Below are positions 35,301 through 49,422 of a DNA stretch of 64,000 nt, piece by piece. The number at the start of each line of letters is the position of its first letter. Position 1 is the first letter of the stretch. Source of the DNA: Artemia franciscana (Eukaryota; Arthropoda; Branchiopoda; Anostraca; Artemiidae); the NCBI RefSeq assembly GCF_032884065.1, contig NC_088875.1, positions 46,803,235 through 46,867,234 of the forward strand. The letters run 5' to 3'. Below the pieces are notes generated by a model. It had not been told where the DNA came from. It saw only the letters and a program-made list of their open reading frames with translations, and made no database searches. The translations under genes and the position numbers were made by a program.

Positions 35301-36418
35301 CATACACTTGACTTTTTTGACTTGACTTTATTTATTGACAATATAAAAAGCAATAAATACACTTATTCCCGTATTGCCAACATGCCAGAGACTATAAACG
35401 ACCAATACAAGGATTTGAGGAACCAATCATTTAATAAAAATATCACAAAAAAATCTGACATAAAACAAAAATATCCTTTTTTAATATCATTAAGCACAAG
35501 AACTAAACGATCAAACAAAAATTAAATAACAGAAAATGTAAGCATTTTTTCATCTACTCAATTAGATATATTTAAGCATTTTTTTTCCAGAATGATATTG
35601 GCGAAATCAATTCTTCTGTATAATTGGGCAATATAAGAACAATTCCACTTTTGAAAGGAAATAAATCACTTCACAAGATTATCATATACACCTTATTCAC
35701 TAAACATTAAACGGAAAAAAGTAAACAAACAACTTCTGTCTATTCAATAAGATATTTTATTTTTAATGTTTCGGAACAAACTTAGCGAAATTGATTTTTT
35801 ATATACTTGGGCAACATGTTCCATACCTCTACACCAACATGTCGTAATGACAGTGCACCTCAATTTCTGTGGCGCTTTTCTGATATGAGTAAATTATTTT
35901 CAGATGAGGTTGTTGGGTTCTGAAGCCGTTTGAAACATATTAAGTTGTCTTAGTCTAAGTGGTGCCAAAGAATTAATCAACGAATAAACCAAACTTGAAA
36001 CTTGGAGCATAGATATTTTAGAAACATTCAGAACTTCTGACACGCGAAATGGATAACTTGTAGAGTATTTGTATGAAAATATAGTTTTTAATTGCCCGAT
36101 TTTGTATTACTTGGATTTTACGTGTATCATAATTAAACGACTTACACCAAAGAGCGCATCCATACACTAAATATGAAGAAATAAGAGTATAATACAAAAT
36201 TTTAAGTGCTTCATGAGGAATAGAGTGCTTTAGTCTATTTTGAATATCTATCCCTCAAAAATTTTTAATGGAAAGTGCCCAACACATGATCTTTCCATGT
36301 AATCATTTCATCAATAAATCATTCCTAGAAAATTGAAATGGCCTACCCTTCCAATCAGTACATTTCCAAATGAAAGTATCTTAATTGTTTCAAAATGTTT
36401 TATGTTTAAAAATATCAC

Positions 36419-37226
36419 CTAATTTGTTTTTGAAATATTTAATGATATATGATTCATTCGCATATAACTAGACAATTCAGCAAAAGTGATCTCCATAATA
36501 GCAAACAAACCATCTACCGTATATGGCTTAAACAACATTATTGTGTCAGCAGCATATGTTATTAGCATGCAATTAGTTATAAATTCTTTCATGTTCGAAA
36601 CACATATTAAGAAAAGTAGCGGCCCTAGAGCCGAATCTTGGGAAACCCCGCATTTTATTTTTCTTTCTAATAATGTTGATGTTCTGACAACTAAAGTTTG
36701 CTTTCTATCTTCCAAATACGATTTTATCCATTTTACCATCCAGACCGGAAAATACATTTGATTCATTTTTGTTATTAGTCTCGTGATTAACAGTATCGAA
36801 AGCTTTGTGGATCTTTCGATCCACAAAAATTGCCGACGTCATGGATCTAAAATTTAAAAATTCCTTAATCTTTATAATAAAATAATATACAGCATTTATA
36901 GTGGAAAGAACTTTACGAAAACCATATTGGCTAGACGTTAAAATTCCTTTTTCATTTACAAATTTTCTAATTCTTTCATTGATTACCTTTGCAAATAGTT
37001 TAGAGAATACTGGTAAAATTGAAACTGGTCTCTAGGTATTAATTTGGCATTTATCTCTATTCGTATGTATATGTATTATCTGACTTTTTTTCAGTTGTTT
37101 GGAAACAACTTCTTTTTTCAATGAACGTTTTAGCAAAAAATGAAAAATATGACAAATAGCCCGAAAAATTGATTTTAATACCTTTTTTGGTATTCTATCA
37201 ACTCCCGGGGATCCGTAGGGGACCAA
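36419..37226 (-). pseudogene. LINE reverse transcriptase, broken
   Basis: Two minus-strand pieces. 37226-37032 has SPGVDRIPKKVLK, the usual S-x-GxDxIP RT entry motif. 36826-36419 has WIKSYLEDRKQTLVV, GVSQDSALGPLLFLI and YAADTIMLF. The catalytic YADD is altered to YAAD, which removes one aspartate of the pair. The RT segment between the two pieces is out of frame. Confidence 0.8.
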
Positions 37227-37245
37227 GGGATGTAAATGCTTTTCT

Positions 37246-37763
37246 TCAAGGATTATGGCTGGTTGCCCTTATACTGCAGCCATTATCAAATTCTTGCTTG
37301 AGTAGACTTAATGCAACATAATTTAAAAAATGATCTGAGCCTGGAGAAACAAGCACTCCCGAAAATTTCAATCGCTCATACCATATTTGAGGCAAAAATA
37401 TATTATCAATTAAGTTAGCACTAAACGAAGTTACATGGGTTGAGGCAGTAATCGAAGGTAAAAAATCAGCCAGTAACATAGCAGTTAGAAATTCTAAATT
37501 CCCAACATTATTCAATTCAGGTAAACTAAAGTTGAAATCTCCAACTACAACAGATGACATCCTAAAGGATCCCAATCTTTTACATAAATTTTTATAGATG
37601 CTAATGACTCTGCTACTGTGGAACTCGGAGGTCTATATACAACCGTAAGTAATATCTTTCTACCATCTTTGCACAATCGTATGACAAGGGATTCAAGTAG
37701 CCCTTCACGCCATCTAATATCAACACAGAAAAAAAACACTTTGTACATAATTACTAAAGCCAC
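37246..37763 (-). pseudogene. LINE AP-endonuclease, broken
   Basis: Two overlapping frames carry TVVYRPPSS (37650 region), VVVGDFNFSLPELNN, SANLIDNIF and SPGSDHFLNYV. These are the conserved GDFN, LIDNIF and SDH motifs of LINE endonucleases. A frameshift separates the first motif from the rest. Confidence 0.82.
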
Positions 37764-38171
37764 CTTTTCGCATGCTATTACGATTAAGAGAATGGAATGA
37801 ATACCCTTGAATTAAAAACAAGACATAGGACATACATCAGTTATAAGCGTCTCTCGCAGGCCTATTATGTCAAAAGAAAAATTTGACTCGATTAGCGTTG
37901 TACACAGACTGTCCATAGCTGTTTATAACCCCTAAACATTGCAATTGGCAATTGTTAGCGTATTGGGCAATTTTGCAACGAGGATATCACTGGATTTCTA
38001 GTACTTGGTTTCTTGAAAATTAACGCTCAAGTATAAATATCCGTTTTCATCGTGCACCTCATTGCAAAGACTGGGAATGTTCAAACTCAATAGGTCAACA
38101 AACTGTGAAGAGACTCTAGTTGTTCGAGTCTACCCATTTTTAATTTTAAGCCAGCATTATGATCAGCACAT

Positions 38172-39055
38172 TTATCCTGTTATGTTGCCGCCAGGAACCA
38201 CAAATGACCGGGGTAGCGATAGTAATTGGGCCAAATTTTGAAATAGCATAACATTTTCACCTATCTTCAAGAAAACACGTCCTTGGCTAGGCCAAGCGTT
38301 TCTGGTTTCAAAAACATCTTTTGAGGCCTGTAGAATTGCTTGAAGTCGCTTTGTTAAACTTCCTGTTATGAGAGTACGCGTGCCGCGAAGTTTTGACCGT
38401 TTTTCTATTATTTCCCTGGGAAGTAAGTGGCTTCTGAAGGTTACTTCGATCGGAGGAATATGATCACCATTCGGTTTCACAAGTATTTCAACATCGGCGA
38501 CATCATAATTTCCTATTTGAACCCCAAGCTGCCATCGTAGCAAGACTTAAAACACACCCAGTTTGAGTTTGGTTTGAAGTTTGGTTGGTGACTTCTAGCC
38601 CAGTAGGTAAGTTATAGACGATTACAGACGAAGATATATTATTTTGTTCGATGAGATCCATTTCCTCCTGTACTTTTTGCAATTCCTCTTTGTAGGAATC
38701 TATTTTCTTTTTCTCGAGAGCACCAATACGACAAATGATTTTATCCAGAACTACCTTAACTTTGTGCATAACCGATGAGTAAACAGTCTGAGTAATATTT
38801 TCAAGTTCAGTCGGAGTTAACTTTACTTTCGAAAGTTCTTTTGCGATGTTACTTTCGACTAAAGCCCAGATTGAGTTGCTCGTAGATTGTATTTCGCTTC
38901 TAAGAGCTTCCATTTCAACTGTTATTTCAATTGTAAACCGAGAGTTCCCGCAGTCGGTTTAAAACAATCCGGATTGTTATTAGATCTGTCATAACACATT
39001 TCATAGGCTGATGTTTATTTGCAACACAAGCCGTTTTATTGGTTTCGAAATCCAT
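38172..39055 (-). pseudogene. LINE ORF1 protein, broken
   Basis: Starts MDFETNKTACVANKHQPMKC near 39055. After a frame break it gives a coiled-coil-like stretch (LEKKKIDSYKEELQKVQEEM, 38700 region) and VIVYNLPTG, then in another frame IPPIEVTFRSHLLPREIIEK and LFLKIGEN-like text. Coiled coil followed by an RRM-like and C-terminal domain is the usual LINE ORF1p layout. It parallels the intact ORF1 at 52238-53359. Confidence 0.65.
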
Positions 39056-39476
39056 TATATTCTCTGTCAAAACAGCGATTTTTCTATCGCGTCTCGTGAC
39101 AATAACACTTGACTGCGTTTAAAAAAGCCCCTTTCTTGAATTGTTTTGATTGCGTATGGTCTTTGCTAAACTCTCATACAGAGATTTCAAAATATTAACA
39201 TCCAAGAAATACATCCGAAAGGGAAACCTCAACGAAATCATAAAATAACTAAAAATTTTCAATATGAGATGTTTTACTTGAGCAATTGCTTACTTGTGTT
39301 ATTATTGATCACTTAGCATGAAGATTTCCGAACAGCCCCTCCAATACTCTCCTTAGGCTTCTGAACATACCCTATAATAGACATGTCAGCTATTTCGAAC
39401 TAATTTTCAGCGAATTGGCAATATACATACCAGAGAAAATCTACAATATAGTAGGGTTTTCATATCTGTACTTGAT

Positions 39477-40525
39477 CAAACAGTTCGTGGTAATGAACTG
39501 TAAGTAAGGAGTGACTGGCTCCATAGCAACCAAAACTCTAAAAAGCGGAATTTTGACACCAATAGACACATTAAAAGAATCAGATTTTTATGCTGAATTC
39601 AAAGATATGAGTTTAAATGAAAATCATACCATCAGATTCAGCTTATCAGAGAACCCTACTGTAGGGGTTTCGAGCTCCTATACACAAATATGTGGAATTT
39701 TGTATTTTTTGCCAGAAGAAAGATCAGGAAAAGATGCGTGGTTATTTGTTTGTTTTTTTTTCTTCCCCGGGGTGATCGTATTGACCCAGTGGTCTTACCA
39801 TATCACGAGAGGGTTCATTCGAAAGAAAATAAAAAGACTTAGTGCCATTTTTATAGTTATAAAAAAAAATTGGAGGGCAACTAGGCCACCTCCCACGTTC
39901 CTTTTTCTCCAAAGTCACCCGAACGAAATTTTGAGATTTGTTTCAGCATATTCGAAAAATCTTATAGCCATTTTTTGAGGAGAACTTAATCACCCAAAGT
40001 CCCCGGGGAAGGGATGTAAATTGTGAACATAGACCATTGTTTTTATATAGTATTGGTTATTGGAAAGTATACAGACGTTTTCGGGGGGATTTTTTCTTTG
40101 GGGGAGGGGGGGAAGGAGGAGAAGGTTACACGGGAGGATCTTTCCATGGAGGAATTTTTGATGGCGGAAGGGAGTTTTTCGTGAAGATTTTTTTTTGAAG
40201 ATTTTTGAAGATCATGAAGATTTTTCATGCCAGATTTTTCAACACTATTTAAAAAATGATCAGAAATTAAATGAAAAAAACATAATGAAAATTAAATAAA
40301 AAAATTGAATAAAAAGATGTTTTTAATACTTTCACAGGAGCTATTTATTCTAATTAAACCCTTTGTGATTCAGGCGTCATTCTTAAAGAATTGGAACAAA
40401 ATTCGAACTTTAGCTTAGACAGCGAAGTGTTGACGAGGGAGCGAACCCCCTCATATACGTAATAATTTCTGTTCGTTTTAAGTTTTGATGTTGCTCCTTA
40501 GTTTCAGCTGAAAAAACTTGTCATT
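39477..40525 (+). repeat. Palindromic composite element, copy 6 (partial)
   Basis: Leading palindrome CAGTTCGTGGTAATGAACTG and the central block, then an inner-repeat remnant fused directly to the terminal TTCTGTTCGTTTTAAGTTTT...TCCTTAGTTTCAG end. It lacks most of the module between the inner repeat and the long hairpin. More diverged than copies 1-5. Confidence 0.78.
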
Positions 40526-41832
40526 TAGTTTATGAAGGATTGGCATGATATTAAGCTGGTTGAGGCCCTAACGGAGGCTAACCTGGTGTGGTGAGTGTTC
40601 ACTCAACGACAACGAGGCTAATCAACTAAATACCTGGATGCAGATAATGTCTTTTGATTTAATTCAGCTCCCTTTCAACATATCCTGAAAGTTTCTATTT
40701 TGATCCTCAGCCGTTCCTGAAGTATTGCAGGTACACCCTTTTGACAATCAACATGAAAATATGTTTATTTCAACAGACCATTAGAAATTAGATTTAATAC
40801 TGTTAACCTTTTCGGATGCCTAGCATCAAATATACCCCCTCCCAAATACTACAACCTACATGTAAATAAGTAGTAACCTGAATAAGTTACAACCCTTGCC
40901 CAGGGGCTGAGGGTGTGTCGTGTAACCCCTGAACACAGTTATTAGATCAGTCAGGAGAGGGAGCTTATTGACCTCCATTCACTTTTGACTCTTGAAAATA
41001 GCACTAGAACTTTCAATTTCCAATCGAATGAGCCGTATCCAGAGCTTTTACGACAACCTCTTCCATAGCAAGCAACTTTGGGGAAAAAATTAAAAAGTGA
41101 TACGAGACCACATCGCTCTCTACTCTGGCAGTGCTATTGTGCAACCTATAAAATTCTTGGCGTTTTAGCAGAACTGTGGTTAGGTAGCTATGGAGTCACG
41201 AATATGCATTTTTTTTTTTAGAATTAATAAAACAAAACACTAGAGCCCTAAAGTATCAATAACGTAATAGATAACGATATATATAATAAAGATTTAGAAA
41301 GAAATAGCAAAGATCATGTAGAAATATTTGTTTGAAGTTTTTCAAGATGAGGCAAACTGGAGGCCTGATGCGACCTCATATCTTATCTGAAAATTCATGG
41401 GGGTTTAAGAGGATTCTGGGCATTTTAACAACCCAGACTGCATGCCTTGGATCATCAAATTCAACTTCACGTTGCATGTGTGCCCCTCCTCCTCAGATAT
41501 AATAGGCTAGCTTCAAAGCTACATGTCTGCCCCAGTCCTGGGGAAAATTATTAGTGAAATAAATCTGACAAATAAAGAAGGCTGTATAATTTTCATTCTT
41601 AAAACGAATAATATAAAATCAAAGAAAACCAAAACGGTGCGTCAAAATTCTAGGTCAATGTTTCATAAGCGATCACTGCATAACTTCGTTTATCTTTTCT
41701 TCAATCCACTGAAAGAAAATTATAGGCTTTAGATATGTTAATCTAGATTAGAATAGAGGAAGCTTGAATTAAGAAATATTACTCAAGGACAGTTTTCGAG
41801 AAAAATTTACCAACGAGGTGCCAAAAGGCACT
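40526..41832. other. No gene seen
   Basis: AT-rich sequence. Bases 41477-41525 (CTCCTCCTCAGATATAATAG) resemble 42015-42065 inside the foldback element next door. No coding homology recognised. Confidence 0.4.
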
Positions 41833-42278
41833 CTGGTAATTGTTAGTTAAATGAAATACACTCAAGAATTACGCTTAGGTTAGTTCAGAGAAAACCGGTT
41901 TCATAGCCACAAAGACAAGCGACAGAATAGATGAGAAATATGTAATTTTATCTATATGTGTGCACATTAGGGGGGGTGGATTCATTAAAGCGGGTCTTCA
42001 TGCAAAATGTGTTGGTTACAATTCCTCTTCCTCAGATGCGATAGCCTAACTCCGAAGCCACATCCATTCTGCATATTATGAAGTAAAAATTGTTTTCTAA
42101 CTCGACACTGTCCAAATATTTTACAGCCCCCCCCCATGTGCAAATATATAGCTTAAATTATATATTTTCCATTTATTTTATCACCCGTCACTTGTCTTTG
42201 TGGCTTTGAAACCGATTTTCTCAGATCTAACCTAAGCGTAATTCCTGAGTGTGTTTAGTTTAACTAACAAGTACCGGT
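41833..42278. repeat. Foldback element with about 145-bp inverted arms
   Basis: The left arm (41833-41980) and right arm (42128-42276) are reverse complements at roughly 80 percent by eye, sharing GAATTACGCTTAGGTTAG, GCCACAAAGACAAG and a terminal GGGGGG run. About 150 bp of unique loop lies between them. No protein seen; probably a MITE or foldback transposon. Confidence 0.85.
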
Positions 42279-42368
42279 ACATTTTACGTGCGAAGTTTTA
42301 TGATTATTCGTCTTGATTCATTCAATTATTCATTGATGAATCATCTCATTGTGCATAGCAAATCTGTA

Positions 42369-43722
<1,354 letters not shown>

Positions 43723-45410
43723 CAAATCAAATAGCATAGGTTTCGTTCAATAGGTCCATAGAAAAAGAGCCGCTTAAATAGCTGGGAGTTATTCTGACGA
43801 TACGCAAAGGCGATATCCTTAAAACTGTTTTAGTCCTATGACCAGCAAGGGGGAGGAGGGGAATACCATTCTGAACGAAATACGTTCTAAATTAGACTGA
43901 GATAATATTATGAGAAACTATGGAAATCGTTGACAATTCTAACGAGTGAGGTAGCTGATAAGACTAGGGTAGCAGATAAACTTGGCGCTAGTGTAAAAAA
44001 AAACATTAACACCAACTAGCGTATGACGATTCTCTGCATTTCTTCAGTGTATTAAGAAGAAAATCAATTTAATTGGTGTGACTTGTAAAATAGGTGTAGC
44101 AATAAGTGTCTGATCTCGAAACACAAGTGTCTGAATCCGAACTGATCCATGATTTTATAATATATACATGTGGCACGCACTGTAGAGGCCAAGAAATACT
44201 TTAGTCAACGTACCCATATGACAGCTCTATTTGAAAAATTCTACCTCTTTAGCATCGGTGCATCGATATCATCTATAATACTACTGATTTGAACTGTCAG
44301 CTCCTATTAATAACCACAAAACTCCCGAATTCGATCATACAGGTCACAAATGCAGGATAAGATGACGGCCAGAGGAATGGCCAGCAAACATTTTTTGGTC
44401 AACATTAAGGAGGTAGTTATATCCCTCTCCCCCGATTGGCATTACTCCAAAAAAACGTATAGATATCAATTAAGATAGTGTCAACACTGTTCCAAAGTTT
44501 TTGGATTTACTAAGTCAAACAACTTGTGACGTAAAGCCCTGGGACATTTTCTCAAGGGTAGTTTTTACTGCGAACAATTTGCATTATCAATCACGCAAAC
44601 TCTTTGCAATATGGAGCTATGTAGTTAATAAGATAATCATTACAAATAATTAAGTAAAAACGTACAAATTCATCAATAATGTATAGCTTTTTAAGCGAGG
44701 GGGGGGTGTATTGTATACCGACAGCATAATTCCCATTATCTGGATGTACAACTAGCCAAGTAAGAAATAATATGCCGCAACAAATTCAAATTGATTACGC
44801 ATTTAATATTACTCAAAGACTAATGAGAAGATAAATATAGAAAAATTAAGACGTATACTTCGACTTGCAAGGTATAGCAACTTGTTGTCTTTTCTATATT
44901 TTCCCTTGGGATTTTATGACACTAAAACATGACATTCTAAGCAGCTAACCAGCCTTTATGGAAGAACTGGTCTTATTTTTCTTCATCTAAAGTTTAAACA
45001 AGTTTGTTATCTATTTTTTGTGGAGGATTTTTTAGCACTTGGTACCATTCCTAATCTAGCCCCTGAATATCCATACTTAATCAATAAAAAATTGTCGCCA
45101 AAATAGCGAAAAAACAAAAAGCACACGACCTATGAAATAAGCAAAACTATAAACAAATGCAAAACTATAACCTAGTACAGGTACTATTTACTAGCTACAT
45201 TTTTTTTTATTTATTAGAGCGCCACACTCCTTTGTCTTGTATGATTAAATCAATTTCTGCTGTGTGTCACTCAAAAATAAGAATCAGGTCTCTGCCTATT
45301 TTGAAATCCGCCCAACTGTATAGTAAACTGTAATGGCCGAAAAGAGAGAGAAAGAGAAAGAGAAAGAGAGAGAGAGAGAGGGGGAGAGAGAGAGATTAAA
45401 TCAAACTTAC
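43723..45410. other. Downstream of VPS13 exon; last exon not found
   Basis: AT-rich. The C-terminal exon(s) of the VPS13-like gene should lie here or further left, but no convincing minus-strand exon was recognised. A GA-rich microsatellite (45340-45395) directly abuts the splice donor of the exon at 45411. Confidence 0.4.
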
Positions 45411-45533
45411 AATAGACATCTGTTCATTTCCAAAGAAGAACTCTTCTTGCGACCGGTCGTCAAAGTTCAAAACCAGTTGGATTCCTATAGTAGTAACTTT
45501 CTTAAGATTGCTCACATCTTTGAACCAAAGAAT
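45411..45533 (-). CDS. VPS13: VPS13-like protein, PH-like C-terminal exon
   Basis: A 41-codon minus-strand exon, acceptor TAG (RC of 45534-45536), donor GTAAG (45406-45410). It encodes ILWFKDVSNLKKVTTIGIQL followed by VLNFDDRSQEEFFFGNEQMS. It continues the exon at 47970-48077 in phase 0. It reads as the next strands of the C-terminal PH-like domain of VPS13 (W-x-D-V-x-x-x-K, G-I-x-L-x-x). The assignment rests mainly on being spliced to recognised VPS13 exons. Confidence 0.75.
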
Positions 45534-46249
45534 CTAAACAATAAAGAGAAGACACATAATAGCGATAGCTAATAATATCATACACAGGTGCACTTAACCA
45601 CAAATTTAGGTGGAACCAATTTTTTTTCGAAGGGAGGGGGTTTGACACCAGAAATGTGCAATTTGGACATAACTATCTGAGCATGTGCATATTTTTACAT
45701 ATTTTCTAAAAAATTCCACTGCAGTCCGTAATCATGGGGAGTAAAGGTAGTATAAAGTCCCCCTTCGTGATCTCTTTTGTGGTAGTAATGTAGAGCTACA
45801 GAAAGTTGAATTTTCAGTTTAAATGGGTTCCAATTATAGAGACCTCTAAAATTTAATCGTGTAATTTGCAGAAGAAGCTTTTAGCCTAAAGTTAGAGCCA
45901 AATCATAACCTCCCGGGACCCTAAGATAATCTTATAATGATTACGGCAAAAATCAAACCCCTTCATGCCAAATTCAAGCATTGTTCTCACAATAGAATAA
46001 AAGCACTTGAACCACTCAAGTCAGAAGGACTCAATCCGACTCCCCTTAACCTAAACCATAGGCTTTAGACATATATTTTTTTTACCAGGGAATGGATCTG
46101 GACCATGAGCCGATTTTTCTTCCAATTATTTCTCTAACTTATGAGTTTCCTTTAAAAAAAAGAAAAAAAGGAGAAAAATCCCACAAAATACACTACTTAA
46201 CTTCTTATTCTTTTTCTTTACAGTTAAAATTAAACGAGTTGAACATCAA
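45534..46249. other. VPS13 intron, no clear feature
   Basis: AT-rich, possibly diverged 5' sequence of the tandem family that follows. A purine run (46155-46180) yields a spurious plus-strand frame. Confidence 0.4.
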
Positions 46250-47425
46250 GAAAAAAAAAAGACGCCAGGCTGCAGCCTGTAGTACTTACTGTGATAATCC
46301 AACCCCACAACTCCCCAAATGTCACCAGATCTGGTCGGGATTTAAAATAAGAGCTCTGAGACATGAATTCCCTCTAAATATCAAATTTCATTAAGATACA
46401 GTCACCCGTTCTTAGTTTAGAAAAACCTCAATTTTCCCGAATTAACACGCCCCCCAACTCCCCCAAAGAGAGTGAATCCGTTCCAATTATGTCAATAACG
46501 TATCTAGAACTTTTGCTTATTCTTTCCATCAAATTTAAACCGATCTCTCCACTCTACACGTTTCCAAGATTTCCAGTTTCCAAGATTTCCAGTTTCCAAG
46601 ATTTCTGTTTACCCCTCCAACCCCCTATGTCCCAGGATCCGATTCTAATTGAAAATGGAGCATCTGAGACATAATATCTTTCTATATATCAAGTTTCATT
46701 AAGATCTTATCACCCATTCGTAAGATAAAGATACCTCAATTTTCATGTTTTCCAAGATTTCCGGTTTCCCCCTCCAACTCTCCCCAATGTCACCAGATCT
46801 GGTCGGGATTTAAAATAAGAGCTCTGAAGCACAAGATCCTTCTAAATATCAAAATTCATTAAGGCATGATCCCCGGTTCGTAAATTACAAATACCTCATT
46901 TTTTCTATTTTTCTTCCGAATTACCCGCCCGCCCAACTCTCCCAAGGAGAGCGGATCCATTCCGGCTATGTCAGTCACGTGTCTTGGACTCGTGCTTATT
47001 TTTCCCACAAAGTTTCATCCCAATCCCTCCACTCTAAGCGTTTTCCAAGATTTTAGGTGTGTCCCTCCAACTCCCCCCAATGTCACCGGATCCGTTCGGG
47101 ATTTAAAATAAGAGCTCCGAGACACGATATACTTCTAAATATCAAATTTCATTAAGATCCGATAACCCGTTCGTAAGTTAAAAATACCTCATTTTTTTCT
47201 AATTTTTCGAATTAAAAGTCCCCCCACTCCTCCCCCCAGATGGTCGAATCGGGGAAACGAATATTTCTATATTTCTGGTCTGCTCCCTGATACGCTTGCC
47301 ACATTTCATCACCTTACCACATCTGGAAGTGCATAAACTAGCAAAACCGGGACCGACAGACCAACAGAATTTGCGATCGCTATATATCACTTGGTAACCA
47401 CCTAGTGCCATAAAAAGCGGTAGAT
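46250..47425. repeat. GC-banded tandem family (about 300-bp unit), array A
   Basis: GTCACC(A/G)GATC(T/C)G(G/T)TCGGGATTTAAAATAAGAGCTC occurs at about 46320, 46790 and 47081, each followed by CATTAAGAT, a CCGTTCGTAAGTTA-type block and TTTTCCAAGATTT. The array ends with the distinct terminus CCAGATGGTCGAATCGGGGA, then GACAGACCAACAGAA and TTGCGATCGC, and an imperfect CACTTGGTAACCACCTAGTG hairpin. Lies in a VPS13 intron; plus-strand frames here are artefacts. Confidence 0.88.
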
Positions 47426-47969
47426 TAACCCCCCTCTCCGCAGAATACCAATATAGATCCATTCCTCAATTTTGGAAATAATTGAAAATGAAGCAATTGA
47501 AAAAATCTTTGTTCAAACAAATGGTAATTAGTATCAAAGAAAACAGTTCTTTCATTTTCAGTAGCCCCCCCCCCCCTAAAAAAATACAGATGTAGAACAT
47601 TTAATCGCTTGCAGAAATAGTTGAAAAGTAAGGCAACTGATACTCATATATTGTAAAGACTCGAGAAAAAAAAAAATTCTTGTTGAAACAAGTGACGATT
47701 GCTAACAGTGAAAATACCTTTTTAATTTTTAAGTTTCCGCAACGTCTTGTAACATAGCACCTTTCGAATTACCACAAATAAATTCATTATTATCGTCATC
47801 AAGATGTAAAATATATTGAATAGAAAAAAAAAAATTATTAAGACGATATCTGCTAACTAATGTCAGTTTTTCAGATTTTTTTTTTTTTTTTTTGTTCTAA
47901 AAAAAACCCATAGGCTTCGTATTTTAAATTTATTCTTCTATAAAAATAACAAACGATTAAGAAACTTAC
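47426..47969. other. VPS13 intron, no feature seen
   Basis: AT-rich with homopolymer runs (C at 47565, T at 47880). Confidence 0.4.
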
Positions 47970-48077
47970 CTGTTTATTTCTTAGGTACAAAATCCTAGAG
48001 CTGGTAATCATTAACATATTGTTTTGACTGTCAATTGCATGTCCCTTGTAATCTTCATTTTCGAGTGCCCCCACATT
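47970..48077 (-). CDS. VPS13: VPS13-like protein, PH-like domain exon
   Basis: A 36-codon minus-strand exon, acceptor TAG (RC of 48078-48080), donor GTAAG (47965-47969), phase 0 at both ends. It encodes NVGALENEDYKGHAIDSQNN followed by MLMITSSRILYLRNKQ. This matches the VPS13 C-terminal block in which H-x-L-M-I-T-D-x-R-V-x-Y-L precedes the next PH-like strands. It follows the exon at 53891-54002 across an intron holding a LINE. Confidence 0.85.
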
Positions 48078-48799
48078 CTATAAAAGAGAGAAACTACTCT
48101 TCTAAACAATTCTAGAAAACACGAATGCTAATAATGGTCGCTTATAGTAAACAGCTTTTGGTCGCTTATAGCTTTGGTCGCTAGGTCGCTTATAGCCAGA
48201 ACAGCTCTAGCAGCTTAGACCTGTTCTCTACCATATAACACATCTCAAGACTATTTTTGAACGGCAATTCGAGTAACTGACGTAATTCAGCATTTCAATT
48301 AATTCAGTTTGAGTGAAAAAAAAATTCAGGAATATAAATTGAGGTATGTCGACTATATAGTCTAGAGTAACGATGATATCCTTTTCTGACTCGCAAATTT
48401 ATGATCCGCAAATTAGGTAAATTAGTTTTGTATTTATGCCAAAAAAATACACACTTTTTCAAATACACGCTCTTCAATGGAGAAGAGAAGCCTAAATTTC
48501 CGTAATATTTAAAAACACTTATGTATAGTAGCAAGACATCGTAATCTGGGGTCCAGTTTTCTGCGGAGGGGGTGGGGTCACAATGGATATGCTTCAGACT
48601 TTTTATTTATTAATCTTTTAAAACAAGGGTTAAATTTTGCAACCCTAAAGATTTTATTTGTGTTGAAAGATCCAAGTAACCTGTTTCAGGGATTAATATC
48701 TTTCAATCTTTTTTGAAGTTTTCCAATCTCAGCTGCGCTCAAGTTCATCTTTTCTTCATTTAAGTAAATTTTGTTAAATTAAAAAAAAAATAATTTGAC
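48078..48799. other. VPS13 intron, no feature seen
   Basis: Short local repeat of GGTCGCTTATAG at 48137-48195; otherwise unremarkable. Confidence 0.4.
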
Positions 48800-49020
48800 T
48801 TATAACAAGAGCTAAGAGCTCATATTGCACTTGTGACGAGCTCATATGGCACGAGCTCTAGAAAAATTCTAAGCATCAATAGATTTATTTAAAAGGAAAA
48901 TCAAAGGCTTAATACCGGTCGGGATTTAAAATAAGAGCTCTGAGACACGAGGTCCTTCTAAATATCAAAATTCATTAATATACGATCATCCACTCGTAAG
49001 TTAAAAATTCCGGCTTTATT
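48800..49020. repeat. GC-banded family, 5' end fragment
   Basis: GAGCTAAGAGCTCATATTGC, then GAGCTCTAG(A/C)AAAATTCTAAG and ACCGGTCGGGATTTAAAATA match the start of array B at 61465-61640. Only the first unit is present. Confidence 0.82.
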
Positions 49021-49422
49021 GCATAAAAAGTTTCAAACAGTAAATGCTACAATATTTCGTTGTTTTTAATGAAGAGTTTGAAAAAAAAACTATATAATTA
49101 TTTTCTGTTGATAATTTATAAGATTCATTTAAAATTAAATTAACTACGAGAAGGCGACGTACTACAGAATTTCAAACTAACGTCTTGCCACACTTTCAAT
49201 TTTTGGTTTCTTTAAGATAGATAGATAGATACATGTTTATTTACAACAAGAATTAAACCATTTAAACAAACAGCGCAAATGCCTAATGGCATACTTAAGC
49301 GCGTGGTATATCACAAAAAAAAAAAAAATACAAACAAAAGAAAAAATCGTCATTACTTCGGCTTAAACTAATTTGCACTTCTTTCGGAAATCAAACTTCA
49401 ACACCTTCAACAGTCTCCCATA

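Larger units (their letters stand above)
35315..39130 (-). mobile_element. Decayed Jockey/CR1-group LINE, about 3.8 kb
   Basis: On the minus strand the order is ORF1 (39055-38172, broken), endonuclease (37763-37246), RT (37226-36419) and a long 3' region ending near 35315 with TATTTATTGACAATATAAAA-type sequence. The two-ORF layout and GVxQxSxLGPLLFLI motif fit the Jockey/CR1 group; the exact clade is uncertain. Many stops and frameshifts make it inactive. Confidence 0.82.

Noticed and set aside
45333-45572. Plus-strand frame starting with a Lys/Glu/Arg-rich repeat
   Set aside because: The repeat is a GA microsatellite, and the remainder is the antisense of the VPS13 exon at 45411-45533.
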